Positions 21,571-33,721 of a stretch of 64,000 nt of DNA are shown piece after piece. The position numbers and the translations under genes are program-made. Within the stretch, counting starts at the first letter, position 1. Every line of letters begins with the position of its first letter. Under the pieces are notes generated by a model that was given only the letters and a program-made list of their open reading frames with translations, was not told where the DNA came from and searched no databases. Origin of the DNA: Globisporangium splendens (taxonomy: Eukaryota > Oomycota > Peronosporomycetes > Pythiales > Pythiaceae); contig VFIW01000057.1 in NCBI GenBank assembly GCA_006386115.1, positions 186,001-250,000 of the forward strand, read 5' to 3'.

Positions 21571-23178
21571 ATGTGGGAGCGCGGACGCGCGAAGCGGAGG
21601 AAAGTGGAGATCGCCGTCGCGTGGCTCACGCTCGTCGTGGCGCTCGTGGTCGCAGGCGTCGAGGCTGCGGCGAACAGTACGTCTTTCGTTAGAATGCATT
21701 TGCTGTCTCCGTCGTCTCGTGTTAATTGGTTTACTCAATCTCGGTGTGGTTTATGTGTACGCGCAGCATACATCTACGATGGCAAGACAACGTACTGCTG
21801 GCAAGTCGACGGGTCGGTCTATGCAACCGAAGTGAATAGCTCGGCGAATGTCGTGGAGGCTGCTGATGACAACTGCTTGGTCTCAATGACCATCGCGTTC
21901 GCAGGACCGCAAGTGTACGCGGACGAACCGATCGAGGTGACCTGGAACGGGACGCTCAATTTGGACTCGAACGGGAAGCTGCGGAAGAACAAGTTCAACA
22001 TCAATCAACTCTACTCCGCCGTGGATCGAGTGTCAGAGAAGAATGTCCAAGTGCTCAACTCGAGACTGCATACGTGTGTGTATGGCACCGACTGTGATCC
22101 AGTAGAGAACACCAAGCAACTCTACGACAACTCGTCGACCTACGTCGGCAATTTCACAGACAACCGCGTCTATTTTTCGTCGAACGAGCTGGTGTTCCCA
22201 GCGGCAGGAAGCTACGCGCTGATCGCCCACTTCGTGCTCTCGGGGGAGGATTCCTTGAGCAAGAGATACGACTTTGCGGTGTTTACCAAAGTGGATGTCC
22301 AAGCAAAGTCGACAGAAGCCCCGACCACTAACTCGCCGTACTCGGCAACAGGAGGGACTGCGCAGGCCAATGGAGGCGTCTCGACGGAAGTGATCTGCAT
22401 TTCCATTATCGGTGGCATCGTCGCAGTGTCGCTCGTTGTGATTGGTTTTACGACACTTCGAACGAAGAACAAACCGTTGGCAGCGACAAAGAAGGATTTC
22501 GGGGCTATCGACAACAACACCGGCGGCCCAACCATAACCGGTAATGGGACAATCGAAGAAAACGATTTCGCCATGCTGAGCGTCCACGAAATGACGATGA
22601 GCTCGGATCGACCTCGAGCCAATACGTTCCTCACGGCGCTCGCACGTGGCCAAGCTGAGAAAAACAAATCAAATCCTGTCGACTATGTCGGTCCAATGTG
22701 CCAGCAGAGTTTCCAGCGCAATGTCATCACGATCGACCCAGATGACCGCAGTGGAGCGAACGCTCAACAGGCATTGACGTTGGAGACCCCACTCTCTTCT
22801 CGAGAGCACATGGGTACCTACACCGACATGGATCCAACTCCAAAAGTGTTTACCGCTACTGACTATGAGAATCAGCGGCTGAAGCCTACATCCCACATTA
22901 TGTTCAACGACATCCAGGAAGATGAGGTAATCGACGACCAAGGTTCTCAGCGGAAACCAGCAGCTGATCTTACCGAGGTTTCCCAGCGAATTCGTGAACA
23001 CGCAGCACAAATGATGATAGAGCTGCAGGAAGTCGAGTCGCACTCGAGGCGTGGCGCTCCGAAGATGACAGCCGACGATCTTCGTCCATCTGCTTCTCAG
23101 GGACCAGTGCTGTCACTGAGTGACCTGGGATCGACGCACGGCCTGTATCGCTACTCTCAAGACTCCAATTACGACTAA
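21571..23178 (+). CDS. Type I membrane protein of unknown function, tandem paralogue 2
   Basis: Second member of the unnamed family. Exons 21571-21676 and 21767-23178 give 505 residues. The intron (GTACGT...GCGCAG) is exactly 90 nt with no in-frame stop, so retention would still give a protein. Features: signal anchor or peptide (IAVAWLTLVVALVVAGVEA), an ectodomain starting YIYDGKTTYCW with CVYGTDCDP matching the paralogue, NxT sites, a transmembrane helix (VICISIIGGIVAVSLVVIGF), and a longer cytoplasmic tail of about 250 residues with no recognised catalytic domain. The ectodomain is the conserved part and the tails differ. This suggests a shared ligand or structural role with different signalling partners, as inference. 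Confidence 0.8.
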   Translation: MWERGRAKRRKVEIAVAWLTLVVALVVAGVEAAANSTSFVRMHLLSPSSRVNWFTQSRCGLCVRAAYIYDGKTTYCWQVDGSVYATEVNSSANVVEAADDNCLVSMTIAFAGPQVYADEPIEVTWNGTLNLDSNGKLRKNKFNINQLYSAVDRVSEKNVQVLNSRLHTCVYGTDCDPVENTKQLYDNSSTYVGNFTDNRVYFSSNELVFPAAGSYALIAHFVLSGEDSLSKRYDFAVFTKVDVQAKSTEAPTTNSPYSATGGTAQANGGVSTEVICISIIGGIVAVSLVVIGFTTLRTKNKPLAATKKDFGAIDNNTGGPTITGNGTIEENDFAMLSVHEMTMSSDRPRANTFLTALARGQAEKNKSNPVDYVGPMCQQSFQRNVITIDPDDRSGANAQQALTLETPLSSREHMGTYTDMDPTPKVFTATDYENQRLKPTSHIMFNDIQEDEVIDDQGSQRKPAADLTEVSQRIREHAAQMMIELQEVESHSRRGAPKMTADDLRPSASQGPVLSLSDLGSTHGLYRYSQDSNYD

Positions 23179-23624
23179 ACGGCTCGCTCGCGACACGTTT
23201 TTTTCTCTCGTTGTGCATTTTCGAGTAGTCGTTGGGGAAGAACAAGCAAGACGGAGGGAAAGAAGTGGATGCGCTGGTCGACGCTTGCATCTCCTTCCCG
23301 ATGTGGCGTTTAGATGTAGATTAAATAATTCTTTATTCGTCTTTTAGTACGGAGATGAACGACGCGGTCAGCGTACACACAAACACATAATACAACGTGC
23401 ACATTTACCGCTTGAAAGGCTGTCATTCGTTCATTGAGTGCATCCTTTCTTGTCATTGCATTGGTTGCACACCCTTTCGATGAGTAGGGGATCCGCTCGT
23501 CCGCTAGGGTTGAGGTTTGACGAGTCGGTTGACTGGACCCAGTCCGCTCCCATTATTGGCTCGATTGGCCGACGCTGTTGGAGCAGACGCAATTGGAGCA
23601 ACAGAAGGAACCCATCGGCAGGAA

Positions 23625-24708
23625 ATGGCGGCGGCACGTAACATCAACGACGATGAGCTGGAGCAGAACTGGGTGGCGGAGGCCGTGGACACGTCCGACG
23701 ACGACGAGGTGGTCTCGGCCGGCAGCGAAGACGAGTTCGAAGAGGATTACGACCTGGAGCTCGCGACTGCGAAGCGCAAGCGCGACGGCGATGAAGTAAT
23801 GGAAGCCGACGCTGCTGGTGACGATGACGCAGTCGCGACCGAAAAGAAGCAGAAGGTTGGTGCGGAGAAAAGCAACAAGCTGCCAGCGAAGCCCAGCAAG
23901 GGATTGCACAAGATGACGCGTGGCGAGCACTTCAAGATCGTCAACGACATCTACTCCAAGCAGCGCGGCGGACAAATGACGACTTTGGAGCTTGCCGACG
24001 GATTGAACGGTGCGTTTGTGCTCTCATTGCCTTACGGTGAAATAAACTGTATGGAACTGACATTTAGCGGAATGACTATACGCTACCACACACACACACA
24101 AACAAAATGCAGAAAGCCACTTCGCGGTCCCAACGAAGAATCTCGGCAAGCACAAGCTCGAGCTCCTCCCATCGTATCTGCACCACTTCATGCCTCGCTG
24201 GAAGAAAGAGTTTCTTGGAAAAGGCAAGAAGCTGGACAAGAGCCCTTACTTTATCGTTTTGTGCTCCTCTGCGCTCCGAGCTGTTGAGATTATCAAGTAA
24301 GTGGCAAGCTTTCTGTTGCTATGAGCTGATGACCTCGCAGCCGAATCTAAAGGAAACTACTCGTGTGATTACGTTGTTCCTTGCTCCTCTAGGCATCTGA
24401 GCTCCTTTCAATGCAAGATCGCTAAACTCTTCGGTAAGCACTTGAAAGCAGACGACCAAGCCGACACCCTCACGATCGCGTTCCATCCCATCGCGGTCGG
24501 CACGCCTGCGCGCGTGAAGAAACTCTTGGAGATGGATGCGCTCTCCCTCGAGCACACGACCCACGTGATTTTGGACATGGAGAAGGACAAGAAGGAGCTG
24601 ACGATCCTCGAACTCAAGGACACGGCCAAGGAAATGGTCGAGCTGCTCCAGTATCACCTGATCCCTCGTCTGAACAAGAACAACAAGATGAAACTCGCGT
24701 TGTATTAA
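23625..24708 (+). CDS. CMSS1: CMSS1/Cms1-type small-subunit ribosome biogenesis factor (three exons)
   Basis: Predicted nucleolar factor of the 90S pre-ribosome. Exons are 23625-24009, 24113-24296 and 24393-24708 (introns GTGCGT...TGCAG and GTAAGT...CTCTAG), giving 294 residues. The N-terminus is acidic then Lys-rich and disordered. The C-terminal two thirds show the Cms1 core: SPYFIVLCSSALRAVEIIK, the IAKLFGKHLK segment, VGTPARVKKLL (a helicase-like remnant) and a terminal helix ending LLQYHLIPRL. Its stop is 66 bp from the stop of the convergent carrier gene. Length and motif order agree with the family. Confidence 0.82.
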
Positions 24709-24774
24709 TTTCATGGTATATGATATAGAAAGAACGAAAATGCAGCTTTCAAAAGCACGAAGCGGTCTAAGAGT

Positions 24775-25927
24775 CTAAAAATGTTTGTTCAAAAAGCTCA
24801 TGCACGTCTCGAAGGCTACGAAGGTGACGGCGTTCGCTGGGAAAGAGCGAATGAGCGAAGGTGAGATGCCTCGCACAAACCGCGCAGGACCGCCTTCTTT
24901 GTAGAGTTGCTGGACGCAATCAACGACTCCTTTGTACTGTGGGTTGACCAAGCGGTCGGCTTGCATCACGGACTTGACTGTGTCAACAGGAAACACCACG
25001 ATCCAGTACATGAGACCGGCGTACCCTCCTGCAAGGGCAATAGCTTGGTAGGTGCGGATATGCTCTTTCTCGGGGCTCATCCTCGGTGCGCTATGCACAA
25101 ACTTGTCCAGCAGGACGCCTTTTGCATACTCGTACGCCATAAAGTACGCGGTGTTGCCGAGCATCTCTCGCTGGGCATACGGCACAAACCCTCGGTACAG
25201 CCCACGAATGCCACCTTGACCATACACCTCCTTGACGACGTGCAAGTTGCTCACTCGCGTTCGGTTGTGGCTGTTCTGGGTCTGCATCCGGATTTTGATG
25301 ATCTCGAACGGCGTGTAGAGAATGGATTCCGTAAACCCCGTGGACATCCCGGCCGCGATCAACCCGTAGGTGGGCTTGTTGTCGAACACGTAGTTGTTGT
25401 AAAAGTATCGATACTGCCCCATTAGCCCGAAGAGAACTGATGCACTGTACTCGGCATCGGTCACGTTGGGAATAAGACAAAAAGAGCCATTAGACAAAAC
25501 ACACACCGTGTCAATCGCTCACCAACGCTCGTTAGACGACAACATACCTGACAGCGGATCGGAAAATCTGCGGCGACGCGCCTCGATAGAGCGATCCGAC
25601 ACCTCCTTCCTTGATGCTCTTCTGCAGGCAATCAAACGGTCCCGTGAACGCCTTCGCGTCCTGGGTCTGCATGCGCGCTTTCACGGTCTCGAGCGGGTAG
25701 CCGACGAAGGCCTCACATCCGCCGCCGACGATCCCGCTGATGAAATTCTTGGTCGTGACGACAGCCAGAGACTGCTCCGTCGGGCGGTCCTCCATGGCGG
25801 TGGGGCTGCTCGTGCTGGCGCTGCTGACAGAAGGGCTGGTGATGCGCATCGCGGAGCTGCTCGCGACGGTCGTGGTGGTGGTCGCCATGGCGCTCGCGGC
25901 TGCCGGAAGAGAAGATTCACTGCCCAT
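24775..25927 (-). CDS. Mitochondrial carrier family (SLC25) protein (two exons)
   Basis: Predicted inner-membrane transporter of 349 residues. Exon 1 is 25548-25927 (from the ATG that begins MGSESSLP; the frame is open further upstream) and exon 2 is 24775-25444. The intron uses GTATGT and a TACAG acceptor. All three tandem repeats carry the carrier signature Px[DE]xx[KR]: PLETVKARMQ, PFEIIKIRMQ and PVDTVKSVMQ. GG-X-LYRG motifs follow the first two. The overall pattern is nearest to carnitine/ornithine-like carriers (SLC25A20/29/45 group), but substrate residues were not compared, so the substrate is open. It is divergent from the myosin gene. Confidence 0.9.
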
Positions 25928-26303
25928 GCTTTCCTTTCGAGCAGATCCGTTGCCGATGACACACTGCTCTAGGGACGATAATTGGTGGAGTATTTTGAGT
26001 CCGATGAATGGCTTTTTTTCGATGTGCATGGTTTTCAGCCAATCGTATCCAAGTTAAACAGACTTTTCATCAATGAGTGAGTGGCATTATCTATCCACCA
26101 CCAACATAGGCTACTGGCACAGTCAGACTTGATGCACCCCAAGCCCCAGCAGAGAGATTCTCCAGCTGCAACATCGAAACCTCTTGAGTTGCATCTCTCT
26201 AAATTAATAGACTCTGCACCATTGTGTGTACCACGTAGTTTCAGGAACCTACTTTTATTCTCAGCCTTTTCTGTCGCACCAATTCCTAGAAAAGAGCTGC
26301 AGC

Positions 26304-29300
26304 ATGCTGCATCGGCACCAGCTCCATGGCGGCGGCGGCGGTGGTGCCGGTGCCTCGTCCCCGTTCACAACGCCCGAAGAAGCGTTCCTCATGGGATCCG
26401 CACTCGCACGGGACTCCACGCAGACGATGCGCTGGCGCTCGTCCTCCAAGACCAAAGACAGCAAAGCGGCAACTGTGGCAGCGACGGACGGCAGCAGCAT
26501 CGTGAAAGAAGGCTTCTTGACGAAAAAGGGGCACGTGCTGCGCACCCAGAAAGAGCGCTACTTTGTGCTCCGGCAGCACACGCTCAGCTACTTCCGCATG
26601 AAGCGAAGCGAGAAGAAAGCCAAGTCCGCCATCCAGCCGTCGACTTTGAAAGGAGTGCTCGAGTTGACGGCGTCCGACATTGTCACACCTGCGCCGCACT
26701 CGGATCAGTGGTTTCGGATCCAGAAGCTCCCGGACGCCGAGGGAAAAGTCTACAAGCTCGATTTGAAAGGTGTGCATGGGGGTTGATGGAATTGATGTGT
26801 ATTGTTTATTTTCATGGTCTAACTGTGTTATTTCGCGATTTCGGTAGCTTCATCGCAAACAGAGCGACAGGAATGGATCGATGCACTGCGTGCAACATGT
26901 CGAGTGCGTTTTGTCTAAAGAGATTTTGTGTCGTTCATATCACACAAGTATTTATTGCTGTAACCAATGCCGTTGTGTTGTAGAATTCGCTTCTGCTGAA
27001 GCAGCAAGCGATGCATGCAGCGAGTCTTCGTCGCCCGCTCAATCGAACGGCTGCCCGACATGGACGTGACTTTACTATCCTTTCTGCTCGCATGAATTAC
27101 TCGCCATCGGTGCGCGGCACGCTACTAGCTGAAGAGGTGAGAACGGCGTCCAAAGCAGACCTTCGCGCCTCGTTCATGATTTTCCATGAGCTCGTGCTTC
27201 TTCAGAAGCTGCTGGAGGAAATCAAATCCTCGTGGGGCCCACCTACGGACTGGAGCTGTGAACAATATCAAGAGCTTGTACAAAGCATCTATCTCGCCCA
27301 AGAAAAATCTGGGGTTATGCAGCTAGAGGGAAACAGTATCTTGGCAGAAGCTTTCCAGTTGCGATATCAATTTGAAGAGATCGCGGAGAATCAGCCGAAG
27401 ATTAAACGTATCCAGGAAGCACAACAAGAAAACATAGTGGTTACGCTGGAAGCTCCAGACGGCGTCACGCGAGAGGCATCAAGCTCCATTGTCCTTCCTG
27501 TCCCGCCTCCGCGACTGCGCTGCCCGACGATCTACGGATACTATTCGACGTTTGAGCAGCTCGCATTTGCGGCGTCCGACGCCATCACGTCTGAAGACTC
27601 GGCTGACAGAAGGAGCTCGAGTGGTGCGACCTTGCCACTGACGCCGCGCAGTGCAACAATAGCCAAATATGCTCATTTGTACCTAGAAGATGATGTGCGA
27701 ACGAAAGCGCCATGGAGTTGGGAGAGAAGTGAAGGTGACGACTTGCTCGAAGGATGGAAACATGACACCCACGAAGCTTCCCGAATCATAGATGCACTGG
27801 TCGAACGGTTTTCGCATGACCGAATCTACACGAATGTCAACGACCACGCCATGGTGTTGCTGAATCCGTATCGAGTCTTACAGACATCCAAGTTCGCTTC
27901 CATTTACGATGAGCACGTGGTACTTACGTACGCGATGACTCCGTTTGCTCAGACACAACTGGCGCCCCACCCATTCGCCATGGCGAAACAGAGTCTCGTT
28001 CGTTTGTTTTATAACCCGGTAAAGCCGCACCAAGCAAGTGATGGCACTCGCACCGCGTCTGCATCGCCATCACCGCTTCCGACACAAACGATATTGTTAA
28101 GTGGCGAAAGTGGAAGTGGAAAAACCGAGCTCTCCAAGGAACTACTCAAGTACTTTGTCCTCTCTGCTCAACCTACGTCTATGGTCTCTCAAGGGAGTTG
28201 TCCAAAGGTGAAACTCTTCACAAGCTCCACAAAAAGCACGATCCAGATGCGTACTGAGGAAGCACGGACCATGGCGCTATTAGAGGCAAAGGGGGTTGAT
28301 AACTACGAAATCGTGCTGCTGGACTTGTATCCCGAGAGATGGCCAGAGATGACCAATGTTAGCAAAAGCAAGCGAATTCCACAAGTTCACATTGATGGGC
28401 TCTTTTTCGGATTCTACGAGAAGCTGGAGAGTCTAGAGGATGAAGAACAACTTCGCATGTATTTCAAGAACCCACATGCGGCCAAGAAGCTTAGTACCGT
28501 GCTCGATTCCAACGTACTCCTGGAAGCATTTGGCAATGCCACGACATCGATGAATCTCAACTCTTCGCGTTTTGGAAAGGCGACGAATCTCTTTTTCTCG
28601 TTTGACCGTCATCCTTCGCAGTATCAAATCCTTGGATGCCGGTTGGCTCCATTTCTGTTGGAGACGACGAGAGTCACGAGTGTACGTGAAAATCGACCCA
28701 CAGACATGAATTTCCATGTATTTTACGCGCTCGTTGCAGGTGTGAATGCGATGCCATACATGCGGCTGCTAGCAAAAGAGCTACGACTCGACTCGGCTTC
28801 GTGTGAAACGTTTGTGTACTTGGGAAAGTGTAAGCACAAGCTGCAAGGCGCGTGGACGGAAGAGGAGACTTGGAAGAAAGATGTTGAGCGGTGGCAGCAT
28901 ATCGTTGACGCGATGAGCAGCGTGAACCTGACAGCGGATCAGCAGCGTACGATATTCCAAGTGCTTAGTGCCATTCTGTGGCTTGGAAACATCGATTTCG
29001 AATGGAATAACAAGTCACAGAAGCTGAACATGGTGTCTCCATCGAATCACCAGGCGGAGAAAAAGGTCATTGATCTGCTGGGTTTGTCTTCAGTCGAAAA
29101 GCTGGAGAGCATGCTGCTCACAAAGCGAATTAACCTGGCATCAACCGGCGAATCGTTTGACGTATCCCTCGAGAAGGGTCAAGTATCTCACCTGCGCGAT
29201 ACGCTCGCGCGCTTGCTTTATCAAGCTGTGTTCTTCTATCTTGTAGAGCAAATGAACGAAGCCACACGCGTGGATGATGCATCACTGCTGAATGACGGAG

Positions 29301-31613
29301 GAGAAAACAACGATCAAGTCAGAGCGCTAAAGCTGGTCGACGTGTTTGGTTTCGAGAACTTGAGCCGCAATTCATTGGAACAACTCTGCATTAACTATTT
29401 GAGTGAGAAGCTGTTTGCCGCAGAGGAGCAGGTCGTGAGCATCCATTATCGCCACGACCGAATTCGGCAAAGTGCTACGGGTGAAAAGGATGTGCTTTCC
29501 TTGTTTGAGCACCCACTGGGGATATTTGCGAGCTTGGAGGAGCTGACAGTGTTGCATCAGGGTGAGAATGAAAATTGGCAACAGGAGCAGAAGAAGAACC
29601 AACTTTTGGTTCGAAACCTATACGAGCGAAATGCAACGCGGCTCTTGGAACCTCCCCGGAGTACTGGAGTGAGTGGGCAGCAATGGAAAAAGGCGTTGCC
29701 CTTCGTTGTTCCTCACTCTCGAGAGTCAGTTATATACGATGCGACTGAATTCGTCAAAAAGAACTCGGACTTCCAGCAATCAAGTCTGCTGGACTCGCTC
29801 GAGTCGTCAGCAATGGCTGATTTCCAGCAGATGATAGCGTTGATGAAGATTGCATTTTCTGCTCCAACTAACAAGAAGAGTAAAGCGTCCTCGAGCAGTA
29901 TCACAGGGAGTCAAGTGAACCAATTTCGTGCTCAGATTCAAGCTTTGACGGTGCAAGATGGCGACCACATGCCGCTGTACATGCACTGTATTCGACCGAA
30001 CAGTACAGGACGTCCATCGCAAATTGAAGCTGAAGTTGTCGCGCAGCAGGTTACCTCCCAGCGAATTCCATCCCAGATTCAGCTGTGTGGAGAATCTCTT
30101 GCGTCATCCCCAGTTACATATTTTCCGATACAGATCCCAGAGCAATTGCTTGTGACGAGGTATCGTTCTCTACTACCCCAGCACAAGGCGAGAGAAAGCA
30201 CAGCGTTGAGCGATAGCGATCTCCGCCAGTGGATCACCGACCTATTGGCTAAAGATATAGGAATTGCACACAGCGCAATCGATCGTGGTGGCACGCAATG
30301 GGAAGTCGATGTCTCGGAGTCATCTGTCATAAAGTTTCAGTCATGTGGCATTGTCGAGAAGCTGGACTTGTTGCTGGAAATTCGACAAATTGAAGCATCG
30401 ACGATGATTCAGTCATTCTTTCGAATGGTCAAAGCTCGCAGTAAGTTCCTGGCGAAGCAGCAACACAGAACGAGCGTCACAACGGAGTTGCTCGCATTGT
30501 ATGGAGACGCCAACAAGAAGAAAGTCGAGAAAATCTTGAAAAAGTATGACTCAAAGGAAGATGAGCTGCGTGAGAAAATTGCTAGCAAAAAGAAAAAAAT
30601 GCACGAGGAGCATGCGCAAGTGGAAGAATTGATGCAAAATCTCCAAACTCTGTGTCTTACGCGCGAAGGAGGGTTGCAAGCCGAGACCGTGAACGAGATC
30701 TTATCCAATGCGTCGATTTGTACACTCCTGCAGCAGAATGAGGTCATTGTTGGCGCTCTTCGCGACATGAGCTTGAACCCTGAGGTGCTGGTGAATCAAC
30801 TTGCGAACCCGATTTTGCGATCGTTCTATCAAACTCTCGTGAGTGTTCTTCGAGAAAAACGAGCACTTGATGCAGCTCATTATTCTCAAGAGATACAGCA
30901 GCACAGCAACAACCACCTTCCACTTGAAGATCGAGTGGCGCAACTGGTGGAGAGCGATAAAGTGCGTTGGCAAGCTGCAGCAACCCAGGAAGAATGGATG
31001 GAGCATCGTGACAAACTCGAGGAAATTGGCGACGAACCTGAACTACTGTTGTTCCACTTGGAAGATCCCGACTTTGTGATCGTTTTAGAAGCGTTTGTGA
31101 GTAAATTGGAGGTGCAAAAGACACAAGATGATGCACATCGTGCTTTGGAAGCCAAAAGGCAAGAGCAGGCTGCTGCAGTGCAGGCTCATGAGCTGGAAGT
31201 GGAGGCAGAACTACTGGAGATGCTGCTCAAGGTTGAGCTCGACGAAAGCCTGATGGCTGCCATGCGACGGGATTCCTACTTTATCCAAGCATTGCAAAAC
31301 CCAGAGCTGATTTCGAGTATGCAGCAGGTACGTGCGCTTGATGCCTCCTTGGATGTGAGCTCGGCCTGTGCTCAAGGGGTTAAAAATCCACCTGATATGT
31401 TTTTGTTTCGTCGACAGTTTGCTAGCAATCGCCAAGGGTTTGCGAGCCACGGCGGACTCAAGAACCCAGCGACACGGGAGTTTTTTCTCAAGCTCATCAG
31501 TCTTTCATGTGAGTGTCGTTGACTTCGCCTTTTGCTGCGCGCACAGTGGTTCTGATATGTTTCCCTCCCTGTTGATCACCATATCAGTGGCAGTACAGGA
31601 GCAAGAGAGCTGA
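26304..31613 (+). CDS. PH-domain myosin (about 1660 residues, five exons)
   Basis: Predicted actin motor with an N-terminal PH domain, an unusual place for one. Exons: 26304-26769, 26848-26903, 26984-31327, 31418-31508 and, less surely, 31588-31613. PH region: EGFLTKKGHVLRTQKERYFVL through ERQEWIDALRATC across introns 1 and 2. Motor: P-loop GESGSGKTELSKELLKYF (near 28096), switch I NLNSSRFGKA (near 28554), switch II DVFGFENL with EQLCINYLSEKL, and the actin-cleft segment HCIRPNSTGRPSQ. Then one IQ-like motif (IQSFFRMVKARSKFL), a charged coiled coil and a helical tail without a known cargo domain. Intron 3 (31328-31417) is 90 nt and in frame. The last splice is ambiguous: without it the frame stops at 31522, and a further acceptor at 31718 is also possible. 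Confidence 0.85.
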
Positions 31614-31936
31614 CCAACTCGCAACACAGCAGATATTCACCGGAAAGTCCACTTAAGGCACGTTGCAAACCAATTTCTTCATTTGTTTTTTTGTGTGTGT
31701 CATCTTTTAAATCCACAGGGAACAGAATCAATGTTCCTGACTCCAATGGCACGTTCTCTCCCTCGAAGCACACCCCGCACAGGTCAGCACAAACGAACAC
31801 GCATAGGACGTGATGGTACTCCCTCCTGTCGTCGTGCTTGCGCTATGCGAATTTGGAAGCTTCGAGGAAGGAAAAGCACCTTCAGCACGCTTGACTCGCT
31901 TCGCGTGAGGCGAAACTCCAGCGTGTACTCCACCGT

Positions 31937-32877
31937 CTAATATCTGAAGAACAAACCCGTGTCCTTCGGTTGGTCATCCTTTTGTGGCAGCCCTGCCTCG
32001 CCGACGTCTTGCAAGATCTTGTAGCGTTCCTTGTCCGCTTCAATTTGTTCGAAAGACTTGGCGTTCTCCTCGGCGTGCACCGCAGAAAGCTCGGTATATT
32101 CCAGCACGCATTGCTCCATGAACTCGATTTCTTCCGCCGACAAGTCGCGCAAGTAGCGCGCAGGCACACCCGACCACAATTGACCTGGTGGGATCTGCTT
32201 GCCGTACGTCACGATGGAGCCAGCCGTGACAATCGACTTTTCGCCCACGACCGCACCGTCGAGAACCTGGGCACCCGTGCCGATAATCACGTGGTCCTGA
32301 ATGGTGCATGCGTGGATGATCGCCGATGGACCGATGCTCACGTTGTTGCCAATGGACGTTGGGATGTCCTTGTGGATCTTGGCCACGTGCACGACGGCTT
32401 GATCCTGGATGTTTGTGTTTTCGCCGATCGTGATGTGGTTCACATCACCTACACACAAGCCAAGCATACCATCAGATACTTGCTTCTCTCCACCACCATC
32501 TACTTTTAAACAAAATAGCGTACCTCGCACGGTCGCGCCGTACCAGATCGAACTGCCCTTTCCGACCTTGACGTCACCGATCACCGACGCGTTCGGGGCG
32601 ACAAACGCGCCCGCTTCGAAGGTTGGGCGGCGACCGACATTCGCGACCGCACGCGTCGAAGGGTTCACTAAGCAACAGCGTCACAAATACAACAAGTGAG
32701 ACAAAGGCAGCGTGACGGTCCTCCTTGCCATCCACACACATAGGGACAGAAAGCGCGCGCGCGCGTACAGTGTTCCGTGTAGGTGAGCGACCCCTCGAGG
32801 GAGACGCCGACGCGGTCGAGCGACTGGCCCAGGGAGCGGATGGCTTTGCCCACGACTTCGGCGGATTGCTTCCACAT
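31937..32877 (-). CDS. Gamma-type carbonic anhydrase-like protein (three exons)
   Basis: Predicted mitochondrial gamma-carbonic anhydrase family protein, in plants and protists often part of complex I. Exons are 32769-32877, 32524-32667 and 31937-32448, giving 254 residues. The introns are GTACGC...CTTAG and GTACGC...TGTAG. Left-handed beta-helix repeats are plain: FVAPNASVIGDVKVGKGSSI, GDVNHITIGENTNIQDQAV, and IGNNVSIGPSAIIHACTI. Candidate zinc histidines are seen in VVHVAK, IIHACTI and the DHVII segment. The N-terminus has an amphipathic basic helix suitable for mitochondrial import. It is head to head with the COMM-domain gene, 211 bp apart. Confidence 0.9.
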
Positions 32878-32932
32878 CTCTCTTCTTCGTTCTCGTTCCC
32901 GCAGTTCCGCTGGTCTCGCTCGCTCGTGAGCG

Positions 32933-32970
32933 GAGCAGAGCAGAGCAGAGCAGAACAGAGCAGAGCGGAG
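32933..32970 (+). repeat. Pentanucleotide (GCAGA)n repeat in a divergent promoter
   Basis: About seven GCAGA-like units with one substitution, in the 211 bp between the carbonic anhydrase and COMM-domain start codons. Repeat-length variation here could affect both promoters, though nothing shows that it does. Confidence 0.85.
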
Positions 32971-33088
32971 CCCCCCTCCTGTGGTTCCCCCAAGTTTAAA
33001 CCACGTGTTTTAAACACCCATGCTTACAGTGGACCACTTGATTTGCGGGACGACATCGCGCTCAATATAAGGTGATTCACATAATCAG

Positions 33089-33498
33089 ATGCCATTTTGG
33101 GTGTCGCAGATCTTCCGAAACGCGAACATGCAGCCTCGAAAGATGGAAGAGCTCGCCGAGTTCGACTACTCTGTGCGCGTGAACTTCGCCAACAGCGCGC
33201 TCTGCGGCGGTCAGCGAGAAGCTTCTGTGGCGCTGAAGTTGCACTTGAACCAGGCAGACACTGGAGAAGAGCGACAGGTTGGTACTTGCGTATTCGCACG
33301 CGGTGGACTTGGAAGGAAGGCTCACGAGTGTGATTGCTTGTCGTCAGGTGATGCTCGAGCTGAATGAAGCGCAGCTCGCAGCTTTGCTGCAGAAGTTTGC
33401 GAGGATCAGTAAGGTAACAAACCTGCTTGAATGATGCATTTTTGCATTTTTAGTCTACTAACATACGACGCCACCAGGAGCTCACTCGGCAAACATGA
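33089..33498 (+). CDS. Minimal COMM-domain protein, COMMD6-like (three exons)
   Basis: Predicted 91-residue protein consisting almost only of a COMM domain, as in COMMD6. Such proteins form the Commander complex that recycles endosomal cargo. Exons are 33089-33277, 33348-33413 and 33478-33498, with GTTGGT...GTCAG and GTAACA...ACCAG introns; the second has a good branch site (CTAAC at 33459). Domain features: the opening LAEFDYSVRVNFANSAL, central beta strands (ASVALKLHL), and the closing helix VMLELNEAQLAALLQKF. An internal ATG at 33128 is a possible alternative start. The family call is made from the pattern and needs a profile search. Confidence 0.65.
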
Positions 33499-33721
33499 AC
33501 TCACTTGACAAAACTGCATCAAGTTGCTCGTACGTAGCGCACTCGGGAAAACTTTCTGTTCCAATGTCGTCTTTCTTATAACTTGTGCATCCACAAGCTT
33601 AACAAGCAAAAAAATCCATCTTCATCATCCATTCAGTGAATGCTGGCGCTCCATCACAGAGCACCATTCGCTCACTGCCTCAGTCTCCACTTCCGTGTCC
33701 ACTGCTGTATCTCTATTCTAC

